64,000 nt of DNA from Mesorhizobium sp. B4-1-4 (GCF_006439395.2 NZ_CP083950.1:3658001-3722000), one strand, 5' to 3'; positions 10,820-19,020 are shown, counted from the stretch's first letter. Translations and numbers: made by a program. The notes: a model not told the origin generated them from the letters alone.

Positions 10820-11377
10820 TTAGGCGGCCTGACGACGTACGAAGTCCCCGGACCGCATGGCGCGAGGGGCCGACGGTCCGGAATCATCCGGACCGTCGGC
10901 CCTGCTTCGCGCAATATAGGGACTCGCGGGCTTTTCGCCGACAGCATCGTTCGATGATGCCGCCGGCGTGGTGCCGACAATCCGGATCTTCGCGCCGGGC
11001 CGGATCAGCCGGATGATGCGGCGCACCAGCGACGGGCGGCTCGGATCGGGAACCGCGCGCGAGAAATCGACATCCGGCAGCATGCCGCGATGCGGGCGGC
11101 GGCGGACTTCGGCATGAACCGCCGACGCATAGGTATCGCCGATCAGCAGCGCCCAGGTCGGCAGCCGGTGGATATGCAGGCTCCTCGAGCCCGGTATTCT
11201 GTAGGGATCGAACATCGGTCCGTCCTCCGTGTGAAAATAGAGATGAAAAGGCGAAGCAACATCGTCCGCCGGCATTCGGCCGGAGGCGCGGATTGCATCA
11301 GTCTGGACACGACTGAACGAGTCGGTCCGGACGTCTTCAGGTGGGGCGTTCAGCCCTTTTGACTTTTTGAAAAACAT
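10820..11377 (-). CDS. Hypothetical protein
   Basis: A 185-residue basic protein with no recognised domain, signal peptide or membrane segment. The central part (FHLYFHTEDGPMFDPYR, then LHIHRLPTWALLIGDTYASA) looks folded, while the ends are low-complexity and Ala/Pro/Ser/Arg rich. The ATG at 11377 has AAGGAA seven bases upstream, supporting real translation. The last 40 codons run through a perfect 16-bp palindrome (10867-10902), so the C-terminal tail may be poorly conserved. It is 28 bases upstream of the ABC exporter genes and may belong to their operon. Confidence 0.5.
   Translation of the reverse strand: MFFKKSKGLNAPPEDVRTDSFSRVQTDAIRASGRMPADDVASPFHLYFHTEDGPMFDPYRIPGSRSLHIHRLPTWALLIGDTYASAVHAEVRRRPHRGMLPDVDFSRAVPDPSRPSLVRRIIRLIRPGAKIRIVGTTPAASSNDAVGEKPASPYIARSRADGPDDSGPSAPRAMRSGDFVRRQAA
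10867..10902. repeat. Perfect 16-bp hairpin inside the 3' end of the hypothetical gene
   Basis: The arms GGGCCGACGGTCCGGA (10867-10882) and TCCGGACCGTCGGCCC (10887-10902) are exact inverted copies around the loop ATCA. There is no T-run on either side, so it is a transcript hairpin rather than a clear intrinsic terminator. It precedes the two ABC exporter genes and could attenuate read-through into them. Confidence 0.65.
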
Positions 11378-11661
11378 CGCAGGATTCCTTCAGGAGCCGA
11401 AAAAACGTTTCGGCGGGAATCGGTGCGATCAAGTCTTAGAGAGTCAGGAGAATTGTCGTACCGAAACCGCCAGCAGGCAGGTAAGCCCACGGGAGGGGCG
11501 CTGGATGTGCATGGTCATCATGAAATACCCCTCCATCGGTTCGGGTTGACAATGGTGCTGACATACCCGACTTCGCAGAAAATGGCCACCCGCAGGTCCA
11601 GGAATTTCCAAAACCGCCAGCCCGCTGTGGCCGATCTGCCACTTATTAGAAGGATGCGGAA

Positions 11662-12120
11662 ATGAACTGTCGTCTCCGCATCGCGCTCTACCAGCCTGAC
11701 ATTGCCGGCAATACCGGCACAATCCTGCGCTTCGCCGCTTGCCTTTGCCTTGGCGTCGACATCATCGAACCGGCCGGCTTTCCGCTCTCCGACAAGGCGC
11801 TCAAGCGCGCCGGCATGGACTACCTCGAAATGGCTGCCCTGACCCGGCATGTCGACTGGCAGGCCTTCGAGGAATGGCGTAAGGCCGGCGCGCGCAGGCT
11901 GGTACTTCTGTCGACCAAGGCGACCACCGCCTATACCAGCTTCGGCTTCGCCGACGGCGACATATTGCTGTTCGGCCGCGAATCCGCGGGCGTGCCGGAT
12001 CAAGTCCACCAGGCGGCGGACGCACGGCTGACCATCCCCATGCAAGGCACCGCGCGCAGCATCAACGTCGCGCTTTCCGTCGCCATGGTGGCTGGCGAAG
12101 CCGTCCGGCAGCTCGGATAG
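11662..12120 (+). CDS. trmL: tRNA (cytidine(34)-2'-O)-methyltransferase
   Basis: A 152-residue SPOUT-class methyltransferase that 2'-O-methylates the wobble nucleotide of leucine tRNAs using S-adenosylmethionine. Motif 1 is seen as LYQPDIAGNTGTILRFAACL, motif 2 as GDILLFGRESAGVPDQV, and motif 3 as LTIPMQGTARSINVALSVAM, together forming the trefoil-knot cofactor site. The length matches TrmL, a minimal SPOUT protein acting as a homodimer. ATG 11662 is the first in-frame start near the expected N-terminus. It is followed by soxR on the same strand after about 160 bases. Confidence 0.95.
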   Translation: MNCRLRIALYQPDIAGNTGTILRFAACLCLGVDIIEPAGFPLSDKALKRAGMDYLEMAALTRHVDWQAFEEWRKAGARRLVLLSTKATTAYTSFGFADGDILLFGRESAGVPDQVHQAADARLTIPMQGTARSINVALSVAMVAGEAVRQLG

Positions 12121-12243
12121 GATCCGCGGTCCATCGACGGCACCGCCCTTGCCGTCGCCGGCGACAGCGGTTTCTCCGGTCATTCTTACCCAGGCGCACA
12201 TCGCCTTCTCCTTATTTGCCCAATCGACATCTCTTCGCTACAA

Positions 12244-12261
12244 GCTCAACTTAACTTGAGG
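12244..12261. promoter_or_regulatory. SoxR operator (sox box) upstream of soxR
   Basis: The 18-base dyad GCTCAACTTAACTTGAGG matches the enterobacterial SoxR box CCTCAAGTTAACTTGAGG at 16 of 18 positions. On the minus strand it sits in a SoxR-type promoter: -35 TTGACC, a 19-base spacer holding the box, then a weak -10 TAGCGA. On the plus strand the flanking hexamers are poor. It lies 18 bases before the soxR ATG, so binding would also repress or autoregulate soxR. Confidence 0.75.
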
Positions 12262-12279
12262 TCAAGCGGAAAGTGGGAC

Positions 12280-12726
12280 ATGGCACCTGTAACGGAATTG
12301 ACAGTCGGCCAGGTGGCCAGGCGCAGCGGTGTCGCGGTTTCGGCGCTGCATTTCTACGAAGCGCGCGGACTGATCCGCAGCCACCGCACGTCAGGCAACC
12401 AGCGGCGCTACGCCCGCGACGTGCTGCGTCGGGTGGCGATCATCAAGGTGGCGCAGGAGGTCGGCATTTCGCTTGCTGAAATCAGTGCCGCACTTGAATC
12501 TTTACCTGAAGGCCGCACGCCGACACGTGAAGATTGGAATCTGCTTTCAACGGCTTGGCGCGATAGCCTCGACCTGAAAATCAGCCAGCTAAAGAAGCTG
12601 CGCGACGGGCTGACCGACTGCATCGGCTGCGGCTGCATGTCGATCGACAAATGCCCGCTCAGGAACAAGGGGGATCGGCTGGCTAGCGAAGGAACGGGCG
12701 CGAGGCGCCTGTTGGTCGAGCGTTAA
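12280..12726 (+). CDS. soxR: Redox-sensitive MerR-family transcriptional activator SoxR
   Basis: A 148-residue MerR-type regulator. The N-terminal winged helix-turn-helix ([20 protein letters not shown]) is followed by the dimerisation helix and the [2Fe-2S] cluster loop [12 protein letters not shown], with Cys114, 117, 119 and 125 in the diagnostic CX2CXCX5C spacing. It senses superoxide and redox-cycling compounds by cluster oxidation and activates promoters with a long 19-base spacer. ATG 12280 is chosen; an in-frame TTG at 12256 lies inside the operator. Its TAA stop shares bases with the stop of the convergent gene 12723-12980. Confidence 0.96.
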   Translation: MAPVTELTVGQVARRSGVAVSALHFYEARGLIRSHRTSGNQRRYARDVLRRVAIIKVAQEVGISLAEISAALESLPEGRTPTREDWNLLSTAWRDSLDLKISQLKKLRDGLTDCIGCGCMSIDKCPLRNKGDRLASEGTGARRLLVER

Positions 12727-12980
12727 TCCGCTGCCGGCAGCCGCCTGATGGTGAACTCGATCAGATCCCCCGGGCGCTCGAACCAGCTTTCGATCTCGGT
12801 CCAGTAGGCCTGTTTGGGGAAGCGCTCGAACCATTCCTTGGCCTTCAGGCGGGCATCGGAGCGCGGCAGGACGAAGGTCTCGCGCAGGAAACCGTCACGC
12901 GGCATGCGCGCGCGTTCGGCCCGGCTCTGGTCGAGCCTTTTCTTCAGGCCATCCAGCGGCGGTCTTGCCGGGGTGCGCAT
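12723..12980 (-). CDS. Small conserved hypothetical protein
   Basis: An 85-residue basic protein: [18 protein letters not shown], then a Pro/Arg linker, then [20 protein letters not shown] and [12 protein letters not shown]. No signal peptide or membrane helix is visible. Positively charged helices alternate with aromatic pairs, which could indicate nucleic-acid or protein binding, but nothing is recognisable. Its stop codon overlaps the convergent soxR stop (the TTAA at 12723-12726 serves both). The start at 12980 is preferred over GTG/ATG options slightly upstream because they add only a short Cys-rich extension. Confidence 0.5.
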   Translation of the reverse strand: MRTPARPPLDGLKKRLDQSRAERARMPRDGFLRETFVLPRSDARLKAKEWFERFPKQAYWTEIESWFERPGDLIEFTIRRLPAAD

Positions 12981-13107
12981 GAAAAAACTCCTTGCACCGC
13001 AGCACATGGCCCCGAAACCGGACCCGCGTTTCGGAAAGGATCATGCGCCAAACCAAGTCTTGCAGCGTTCCTTGCGCGTCCAAAGGACGCGTGGTGCCGC
13101 AATGACA

Positions 13108-13135
13108 CTTGACCGTGTTCCCTAACAGATTAGGG
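13108..13135 (+). promoter_or_regulatory. Putative promoter with operator-like dyad upstream of hemF
   Basis: A -35-like TTGACC (13108-13113) is followed in the presumed spacer by a perfect 7-4-7 inverted repeat, TCCCTAA-CAGA-TTAGGGA (13118-13135). The -10 element is weak (around TAGGGA, 13130-13135). The position, between -35 and -10 and 60 bases before the hemF start, suits a regulator binding site. The regulator is unknown; it is not an FNR/FixK box. Confidence 0.4.
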
Positions 13136-13194
13136 ATCGCGCCCGGAAAAGACGAGTCTTTTGTGGACTCACCGCCCGCAACCGGAGACGGCAC

Positions 13195-14109
13195 TTGGAA
13201 CGACCCGAAATACCGGCTGGCCTGCCGGCCGACATCGAAGAGAAGAAGATGAAGGCACGCCTGTGGTTCGAGGCGCTGCGCGAACGCATCTGCGCCGCCC
13301 TCGAGCAGATCGAGCAGGATCTGCAAGGCCCTCTGGCCTCATGGTCGCCAGGCCGCTTTGAAAAGACGCCTTGGGAACGCGACGCCGGCAGGGGCGGCGG
13401 CGGCACCATGGCGATGATGCACGGCCGCGTCTTCGAGAAGGTGGGCGTCCATACTTCGACGGTCCATGGCGAGTTCTCGCCCGAATTCAGGAAGCAGATG
13501 CCCGGCGCCGAGGAAGACCCGCGCTTCTGGGCCTCCGGCATCTCACTGATCGCGCACCCCTGGAATCCCAACGTGCCGGCCGTGCACATGAACACGCGCA
13601 TGGTGGTCACCTCAAGCCAATGGTTCGGCGGCGGCGCCGACCTGACGCCGGTGCTCGACCGCCGCCGCACCCAGGACGATCCCGACACGGCAGCCTTTCA
13701 CCGCGCCATGGAGTTCGCTTGCGAGAAGAACGCCGGCATTGCCGACTACCCGAAGTTCAAGACCTGGTGCGACGAGTACTTCTTCCTGCCGCACCGCAAT
13801 GAGCCGCGCGGCACTGGCGGCATCTTCTTCGACTGGCTGCATTCAGCCGAGGACAAGGGCGGCTGGAATGCCGACTTCAACTTCGTCCAGGATGTCGGAC
13901 GCTCCTTCCTGGTCGTCTACGGCCACCTCGTGCGCGCCAATTTCAACGAGAACTGGACCGACGGCGACCGCGACGAACAACTCATTCGCCGCGGCCGCTA
14001 TGTCGAATTCAACCTGCTTTACGATCGCGGCACCATTTTTGGCCTGAAGACCGGCGGCAATGTCGCATCGATCCTGTCCAGCCTGCCGCCGGAGGTCCGC
14101 TGGCCGTAA
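13195..14109 (+). CDS. hemF: Oxygen-dependent coproporphyrinogen III oxidase
   Basis: A 304-residue aerobic coproporphyrinogen III oxidase that oxidatively decarboxylates two propionates to give protoporphyrinogen IX in heme synthesis. Family blocks are clear: [40 protein letters not shown] (with conserved residues of the active cleft), [20 protein letters not shown] and [20 protein letters not shown]. The TTG at 13195 is taken as start because it gives the conserved N-terminus [18 protein letters not shown] and has GGAGA upstream; ATG 13249 would remove it. An operator-like dyad lies upstream. No anaerobic hemN is nearby. Confidence 0.95.
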   Translation: MERPEIPAGLPADIEEKKMKARLWFEALRERICAALEQIEQDLQGPLASWSPGRFEKTPWERDAGRGGGGTMAMMHGRVFEKVGVHTSTVHGEFSPEFRKQMPGAEEDPRFWASGISLIAHPWNPNVPAVHMNTRMVVTSSQWFGGGADLTPVLDRRRTQDDPDTAAFHRAMEFACEKNAGIADYPKFKTWCDEYFFLPHRNEPRGTGGIFFDWLHSAEDKGGWNADFNFVQDVGRSFLVVYGHLVRANFNENWTDGDRDEQLIRRGRYVEFNLLYDRGTIFGLKTGGNVASILSSLPPEVRWP

Positions 14110-14196
14110 CAAGATGGTGAGCCCGGTGTGAGCCGCATTGCTGTCCCATTTCCCCGAATGGGGGGCGAATGGGGCGTCGGACTTTCTTTTTCGTCT

Positions 14197-14224
14197 AATA
14201 GCCATCGGAAAAGATTGGGCTATT
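14197..14224 (+). terminator. Possible terminator hairpin after hemF
   Basis: A 7-bp stem AATAGCC (14197-14203) and GGCTATT (14218-14224) ends in TTTGTC, about 90 bases beyond the hemF stop. The stem is AT-containing and short, so efficiency is uncertain. Confidence 0.4.
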
Positions 14225-14400
14225 TGTCGGGGCGGGTGGGAAGCGCCGGCGGTTTGCCTAAGCGTTCCAGGAAAACTGCAAAGCGGTTTTCCGTTCGGAA
14301 TTGCATCAGGACAAAGCGAATCGCGACTCGACGCATCCGGACGGCCCAGGACGATGCGGGCGCCAAAAGGATGCCCGCCCTTTCCCAGGAGTATTTCGCA

Positions 14401-14661
14401 AGGCGCAAGATCATTGTTTCGACTGCCGCGGCTGCCTTCTTGCTTCCGGTTCGGTGGCGTTCGCCGCCGTCAAGCACACCACTGGAACGGTCAAGACATT
14501 CGACGCGGCGGCCATGAGCCTTGTGCTCGACGACGGATCTTCTTTTACGCTCTCCAAGGCCTTCAAAGGATCCTGGCCTGAAGGCCGGCGAAAAGGTCAG
14601 AGTTTCATGGGACATGAGCGGCAAGAACAAGGTTGCCGAGGCGGTCAAGATCGTGAAGTGA
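14401..14661 (+). pseudogene. Decayed DUF1344-type secreted protein gene
   Basis: Three frame segments join into one recognisable small secreted protein. Frame A gives a signal peptide start, RKIIVSTAAAAFLL. Frame B continues ASGSVAFAAVKHTTGTVKTF and then DAAAMSLVLDDGSSFTLSKA. Frame C ends PGLKAGEKVRVSWDMSGKNK followed by VAEAVKIVK and a stop at 14659-14661. The joins need a frame change near 14440 and a one-base excess near 14568 (AAAGGATCC where AAAGATCC fits). A good AGGAG ribosome site (14387-14391) faces AGG at 14401 where ATG is expected. Intact relatives are about 85-90 residues with a single DUF1344 domain. The gene is probably inactive, unless the sequence has errors. Confidence 0.7.
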
Positions 14662-14737
14662 CGCCTGTCCGCAAGGGCGCGGCGAGACGATGTCCGGCCT
14701 GCCGCCTGCGGTAGGCTACGAGGGGTAAGCGTAACGG

Positions 14738-14763
14738 GGCGGAGCAGCGCTGCTCCGCCTTTT
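14738..14763 (+). terminator. Intrinsic terminator after the DUF1344 remnant
   Basis: A perfect 11-bp stem with no loop bases between the arms (GGCGGAGCAGC, 14738-14748, and GCTGCTCCGCC, 14749-14759) is followed by TTTT. It isolates the pseudogene from the DUF1059 gene. Confidence 0.75.
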
Positions 14764-14903
14764 GCCCATTGACGGCAACCAACATCGCCCCATCTGTGTT
14801 ATGCTCACCCGCTCGATGATCCGGAGGTGCAACTCGGACGGGCCACGAGCCAAAAAGCGTACCGGAGCCTGACCAGGTTTCACGGAGGAAAGGGAGAAAT
14901 CCG

Positions 14904-15089
14904 ATGAAGGAATTTCACTGCGGGTCGCTCGTTCCCGGCTGTGAATGGCACACCCGTGCCAACGAGGAAGCCGAAGTGATGCGCCGTGCCGTCGAACATA
15001 TGCGCGAGATACATGGTGAGACCATCATCCGCGAGACGATGATCGAGGCGATCCGTTCGCGTATCCAGAAGGCTCGCGACGCGGCGTAG
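14904..15089 (+). CDS. DUF1059 domain-containing small protein
   Basis: A 61-residue protein that consists of one DUF1059 domain. The hallmark is an N-terminal Cys/His set, FHCGSLVPGCEWHTRA, then a helix EVMRRAVEHMREIHG, suggesting a small metal-binding fold. The C-terminal helix IIRETMIEAIRSRIQKAR is amphipathic. A strong ribosome site (GGGAGAAATCCG before ATG 14904) supports expression. It is a single-gene unit after a terminator. Function is not known for this family. Confidence 0.85.
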   Translation: MKEFHCGSLVPGCEWHTRANEEAEVMRRAVEHMREIHGETIIRETMIEAIRSRIQKARDAA

Positions 15090-15381
15090 GTCTTGGCGCT
15101 TGGGTTTGTGGCAAGAGATAAGCGTCGGCGCTCAAGATTGGCTGTAAAGCAGATAGAACAGCGTTGGGCCGCGGCGTCCGCGATGGGCGTTTGACGCGAT
15201 CGCGAACGTCATGCCGCCAGATCTCGCAGGGCCAAAAAATTATATTCGCCTTAACTAAAGTAAACCCGGCGGTAACCGATCCGTGCCATTGTCGCACCGA
15301 TAATCCGGCTACAGCGGGCTGCAAGAGGAGCCCGTCGCCATCAGGCACTGGTCCGGAATCGGTAGGCGAGGTGTTTCGCGC

Positions 15382-15960
15382 ATGCGCGAAAAGTCCGGCA
15401 ATCGAGAGAGTTTCCGCTCGGCGGCGCTCCTCCTGTGCGCGCTCCTTGAGGGGTCCCCGGCTATTGCCCAGGAAATGACGACATCGTTGGTCGACATCCA
15501 TCAGGGCTCGCCACTCAGCGATCGCGCGAAGGGCCTGGGCAACGGCGGTTACGAACTGCAGAACGGAAACCGGGTATCGTTCAACCAATGGTACCGCGCA
15601 AGCTGGGTCGACATGCACGTGGACCTGCTGACCCAGGTCACCGAGGATACCGGCATCCTTTGGGGCTTTGGAACCGGAGAAGAGGGCGAGAAGTATCGGA
15701 TCCAGCCCAGCCTGAAGCTTGGCTTCCTCACCCAGATGCATCCGAATCCGAACAGTACGCTTTCCCTGTCGCTCACCACGACCTTCGGCGGCAAGCTCAC
15801 CGAAAAGGCCTGCGAAGCCGATTATGGCGACTTCGGTACCTACAGCGTCAATTGCCGCCTCGCTGCCAGCCAGATGGCACCTGAGGAAACGCTGAAATAT
15901 CTGGTTAACGCTAAACCGGAGAGCCAGCATCTCTGGCTGAACTACCGTGTTAGTTTCTGA
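15382..15960 (+). CDS. Exported beta-barrel-like protein of unknown function
   Basis: A 192-residue exported protein. The N-terminus SAALLLCALLEGSPAIAQ is a Sec signal with cleavage near residue 29. The mature part has alternating strands (KYRIQPSLKLGFLTQM, TLSLSLTTTFGGKL) and ends in LWLNYRVSF. A terminal aromatic Phe after alternating hydrophobics resembles the C-terminal BAM-recognition strand of outer-membrane proteins. Two Cys residues (near 155 and 165) could form a disulfide. No family is recognised. It is followed 84 bases later by a secreted subtilase on the same strand, and the pair may work together at the cell surface. Confidence 0.55.
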   Translation: MREKSGNRESFRSAALLLCALLEGSPAIAQEMTTSLVDIHQGSPLSDRAKGLGNGGYELQNGNRVSFNQWYRASWVDMHVDLLTQVTEDTGILWGFGTGEEGEKYRIQPSLKLGFLTQMHPNPNSTLSLSLTTTFGGKLTEKACEADYGDFGTYSVNCRLAASQMAPEETLKYLVNAKPESQHLWLNYRVSF

Positions 15961-16044
15961 TCGCCGATGCCTTGGATCGAGAAAACCATCTCGCCGAAGT
16001 TCGCGATCGCCCGTCCCAGTTTCTTGTTTGACCGGAGTTGGAAC

Positions 16045-17025
16045 ATGTCAGGTAATCACTTGAAATTCGGTATCGCCCTCGCTTTCGCCATGCTGTCGGC
16101 GCCGATCGCGTCGGCACAGGAGGCTCCCGATGCGGACGAAATGGCCGCGCTGTGCCATGGCGGCCTATCCATATGCGTGAGCGCAACAATCCCGACCGCG
16201 CGTACGCAAGCTGCCACACCAGGATGGATGAGCCCCGACGTCGGTGCCGCATGGGCGGCAGGCTACAAGGGGCAGGGCGTCACCATGACCATCGTCGACG
16301 ACTTCAGCAGTTCGTCGCGCTTCTCCGGTAACTTCGGCGTCGGGGTTCAAAACCAGCGGCACGGTGAATGGACCCGCGAGGAAGCCGGCATGATCGCGCC
16401 CTGGGCGAGCATCAGATCTAAAGACTTCTCCACAGGTTCGGCGGTCTCGCTAGCGCCCGGCCGTAACGTGCTCAACCTCAGCTACGGGATGTACACGACC
16501 GCAGGCTACAGCGTGAACCAGATCGGGTGGGCACCGGAAGAGGCTTCGATCATCTCCTATGCCAGCAGTGGATCGGCCATCATCTCGAAGGCGGCCGGCA
16601 ACGACTCCGTCGCGGTCGGGGGTGTCACGAACGGCCAGCAGGACTATCTCAATCTCGCCCTGATCGGCAAGCAAACAGCAATCTTCGTCGGCGCGCTGTC
16701 GACGAATGGCACGACAACCAACAAGGCGCAGCTTGCCTGGTACTCGGACTACGCCGGCTCCAATCCGCTGGTGCAAAGCCACTTCCTTGTCGTTGGTGTC
16801 GATGGAAGCAAGACAGGCCTTTATGGCACCTCCTTCGCCGCGCCAATCATTTCAGGATATGCGGCGATCATAGGCAGCAAGTTCACCAAGGCCACGCCGT
16901 CCCAGATCACCAACGATCTGCTCAATACGGCTCGAACCGACACCCTGGTCAACTACAGGGCCTCCGTCTATGGTAAAGGCGAAGCGAGCCTGTCACGCGC
17001 CCTGGCTCCCGTGGCAATCAGGTAG
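16045..17025 (+). CDS. Secreted S8 (subtilase-like) serine peptidase
   Basis: A 326-residue exported protease-like protein. A signal peptide (FGIALAFAMLSAPIASAQ) covers residues 8-25. The catalytic set appears complete: Asp85 or Asp86 in TIVDDFSSS, His106 in QRHGEWT, oxyanion Asn186 in KAAGND and Ser263 in GTSFAAPIISGYAA. The His block (HGEWT rather than HGTHV) is atypical, so this is a divergent branch. It lacks the usual long propeptide and has no autotransporter or cell-wall domain. GGAG precedes ATG 16045. It lies just downstream of the barrel-like protein gene. The substrate is unknown. Confidence 0.75.
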   Translation: MSGNHLKFGIALAFAMLSAPIASAQEAPDADEMAALCHGGLSICVSATIPTARTQAATPGWMSPDVGAAWAAGYKGQGVTMTIVDDFSSSSRFSGNFGVGVQNQRHGEWTREEAGMIAPWASIRSKDFSTGSAVSLAPGRNVLNLSYGMYTTAGYSVNQIGWAPEEASIISYASSGSAIISKAAGNDSVAVGGVTNGQQDYLNLALIGKQTAIFVGALSTNGTTTNKAQLAWYSDYAGSNPLVQSHFLVVGVDGSKTGLYGTSFAAPIISGYAAIIGSKFTKATPSQITNDLLNTARTDTLVNYRASVYGKGEASLSRALAPVAIR

Positions 17026-17040
17026 ATGGGCAATGCATAT

Positions 17041-17061
17041 CTCCCAAAGTGGCCTTGGGAG
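17041..17061. terminator. Possible hairpin between the peptidase gene and cca
   Basis: A 7-bp inverted repeat CTCCCAA/TTGGGAG with a 7-base loop lies 16 bases after the peptidase stop, between convergent genes. It has no T-run, so termination is only possible. Confidence 0.3.
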
Positions 17062-17128
17062 AACGACAGGCATCGAGACAAAGACCTGATCCAAAGCGCG
17101 GCGCGTGATCCGTTTCGACGCGACGCGT

Positions 17129-18391
17129 TCAGGTTTCAAGTGCCTTTGCGGCGCGCTCAAGCAACGCGCCGCGATCAAGCGCAAACCCCGCCTCGATCCA
17201 TTCCGCCTCAAGGTTCTTGAGGATTTCACCGAGCTTTGGCCCCGGCGTTGCGCCGAGCGCGGTCAGATCGGCGCCCTTCAGCGGAAACACTGGTTTTTCC
17301 CATTTGAGCGCGAAGGCAAGCAGGCGCGAAAAACCGCCGGCTTCGAGCAGCGCGTCATTGTCCTCGGCGGCGCGCATCCGCACCGATGCAAGCGCCAGCC
17401 GCAGGCGATCGACAAACCCCTGCCGGTCGCCACGGTACAGCCTTTTCGCCAGTTCGCCCTCGGTCGTCCTCGACGCGACTGCGGTGGCCACCGCCCAGTG
17501 GCGCAACCGGTCTGCTCCGCCGGTCGACAACCTGAGGCGCTCGGCGAGCGTTTTCATGCGCGCGGCGTCCGGCGGCACGATCGCCTCCAGCCGCAGCATC
17601 GGATCTGTCGCCCAGCCCAGATCCTTCTCGGCCTTGGTCAGCCCGTGGATCGCATCGATGCCCCATTTCTCGCTTTCCGGCAGTGCGGCGGTCAAGACGC
17701 TCGCCTGGCGCATCCAGAGCAGCGCCCGCGAGGGATCAGGCGCCGACAACAGCTTCTTCAGTTCGGACCAGATGCGTTCGGCCGAAAGTTGCGCCAACCC
17801 GTCCTTCAGCCGGGCGCAGGCCTTCAGCCCCTCGGCGTCCGGCCGGCCTTCGCCATACCAGGCGAAGAAGCGGAAGAAGCGCAGGATGCGCAGATAATCC
17901 TCGCGGATGCGCGCCTCCGGGTCGCCGATGAAGCGCAGCCGGCGCGCCTCGATGTCGGCGACGCCGCCGACAAGGTCGACAACCGTCCCGTCAGCCTCGG
18001 CGTAGAGCGCGTTGATGGTGAAATCGCGCCGCTCGGCATCGAGCTTCCAATCGCGGCCGAACGACACCCTGGCGTGACGGCCATCGGTTTCGACATCGGC
18101 GCGCAAAGTGGTGATTTCATAGGGCTTGCCGCCGGCGACCACCGTGATCGTGCCATGCTCGATGCCGGTCGGCACCGTCTTGAAGCCTTCCGCCTCGGCG
18201 CGGCGGACCGTTTCCTGCGGCAGGCAGGTGGTGGCGATGTCGATATCGGCGACCGCCTTGCCCATCAGCGCATTGCGCACGGCGCCGCCGGCGACACGCG
18301 CCTCCTCACCGCCCTCGGTGAGCGCGCCAAGCAGGCGCTGCAGATGCTTGTCGCCGAGCCAGTCGGCCCTGCCCGCGATCGATACACTCAC
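17129..18391 (-). CDS. cca: CCA tRNA nucleotidyltransferase / poly(A) polymerase family
   Basis: A 420-residue class II nucleotidyltransferase. The head domain has GGAVRNALMGKAVADIDIAT with the two metal-binding Asp residues, followed by RRDFTINALYAEADGTVVDL and IREDYLRILRFFRFFAWYG, the conserved motifs for tRNA 3' CCA addition or polyadenylation. The alphaproteobacterial form lacks an HD domain, as here. The GTG at 18391 overlaps the upstream Nudix stop (GTGA), so the three genes DUF1285-Nudix-cca are translationally coupled. In rhizobia this enzyme is normally annotated as CCA-adding; poly(A) polymerase activity cannot be excluded. Confidence 0.92.
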   Translation of the reverse strand: MSVSIAGRADWLGDKHLQRLLGALTEGGEEARVAGGAVRNALMGKAVADIDIATTCLPQETVRRAEAEGFKTVPTGIEHGTITVVAGGKPYEITTLRADVETDGRHARVSFGRDWKLDAERRDFTINALYAEADGTVVDLVGGVADIEARRLRFIGDPEARIREDYLRILRFFRFFAWYGEGRPDAEGLKACARLKDGLAQLSAERIWSELKKLLSAPDPSRALLWMRQASVLTAALPESEKWGIDAIHGLTKAEKDLGWATDPMLRLEAIVPPDAARMKTLAERLRLSTGGADRLRHWAVATAVASRTTEGELAKRLYRGDRQGFVDRLRLALASVRMRAAEDNDALLEAGGFSRLLAFALKWEKPVFPLKGADLTALGATPGPKLGEILKNLEAEWIEAGFALDRGALLERAAKALET

Positions 18392-19020
18392 GCATAGAGC
18401 CTTTCATAGAGCGTGCGGATGATGCCGGCGGTGACGCCCCAGATGCGCCTGTCGCCATAGGGCATGTCGTAGAAGAACCATTCGAGATCGTTCCACATGC
18501 GGCTGTCGCGTTTGTGGTTCACCGGGTCCATCAGGAAGCGCAGCGGCACTTCGAAAGCGGCATCGACCTCGTCGGCGTTCAAGGTCAGCTCGAAGCCGGG
18601 TCGCACGATGCCCAGCACCGGCGCGATGCGGTAGCCGCTGCCGGCGACATAATCGGGCATGCGGCCGAGGATCTCGATGCGATCGCCGCCGAGGCCGATC
18701 TCCTCGAAGGTCTCGCGCAGCGCCGTTGCTTCCGGGCTGGCGTCGGTCGGGTCGATGGTGCCGCCGGGAAAGGCCACCTGCCCTGAATGGCTGCGCAGCT
18801 TCTCGGCCCGTTTGGTCAACAGAACCGTCGCCTCGCCGTCATGATCGACCACCGGGATCAGGACCGCGGCATTGCGCAGCGCCTTGTCCTGTTTGAGGCG
18901 CGGATGGCCGGGATTGAAGCGGTGATCGCCATAGTCGTCGTCGGCATGCGCTTGCGGCTGCGCGGCAAAGCGCGTGCGAAAATCCGCCGATGAAAACGGC
19001 GCCGGCGCCATATGGTCCAT
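18388..19020 (-). CDS. NUDIX hydrolase, CoA pyrophosphatase type
   Basis: A 210-residue Nudix enzyme. The Nudix box is visible around PGGTIDPTDASPEATALRET and FEEIGL, preceded by KRAEKLRSHSGQVAFPGG, the NuCoA pattern (UPF0035) that marks CoA diphosphatases. It probably hydrolyses CoA or acyl-CoA to phosphopantetheine and 3',5'-ADP. The ATG at 19020 shares a base with the TGA of the upstream DUF1285 gene; a GTG three bases earlier is possible. Its stop overlaps the cca start. The link with tRNA maturation is positional only and is common in rhizobial genomes. Confidence 0.9.
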   Translation of the reverse strand: MDHMAPAPFSSADFRTRFAAQPQAHADDDYGDHRFNPGHPRLKQDKALRNAAVLIPVVDHDGEATVLLTKRAEKLRSHSGQVAFPGGTIDPTDASPEATALRETFEEIGLGGDRIEILGRMPDYVAGSGYRIAPVLGIVRPGFELTLNADEVDAAFEVPLRFLMDPVNHKRDSRMWNDLEWFFYDMPYGDRRIWGVTAGIIRTLYERLYA

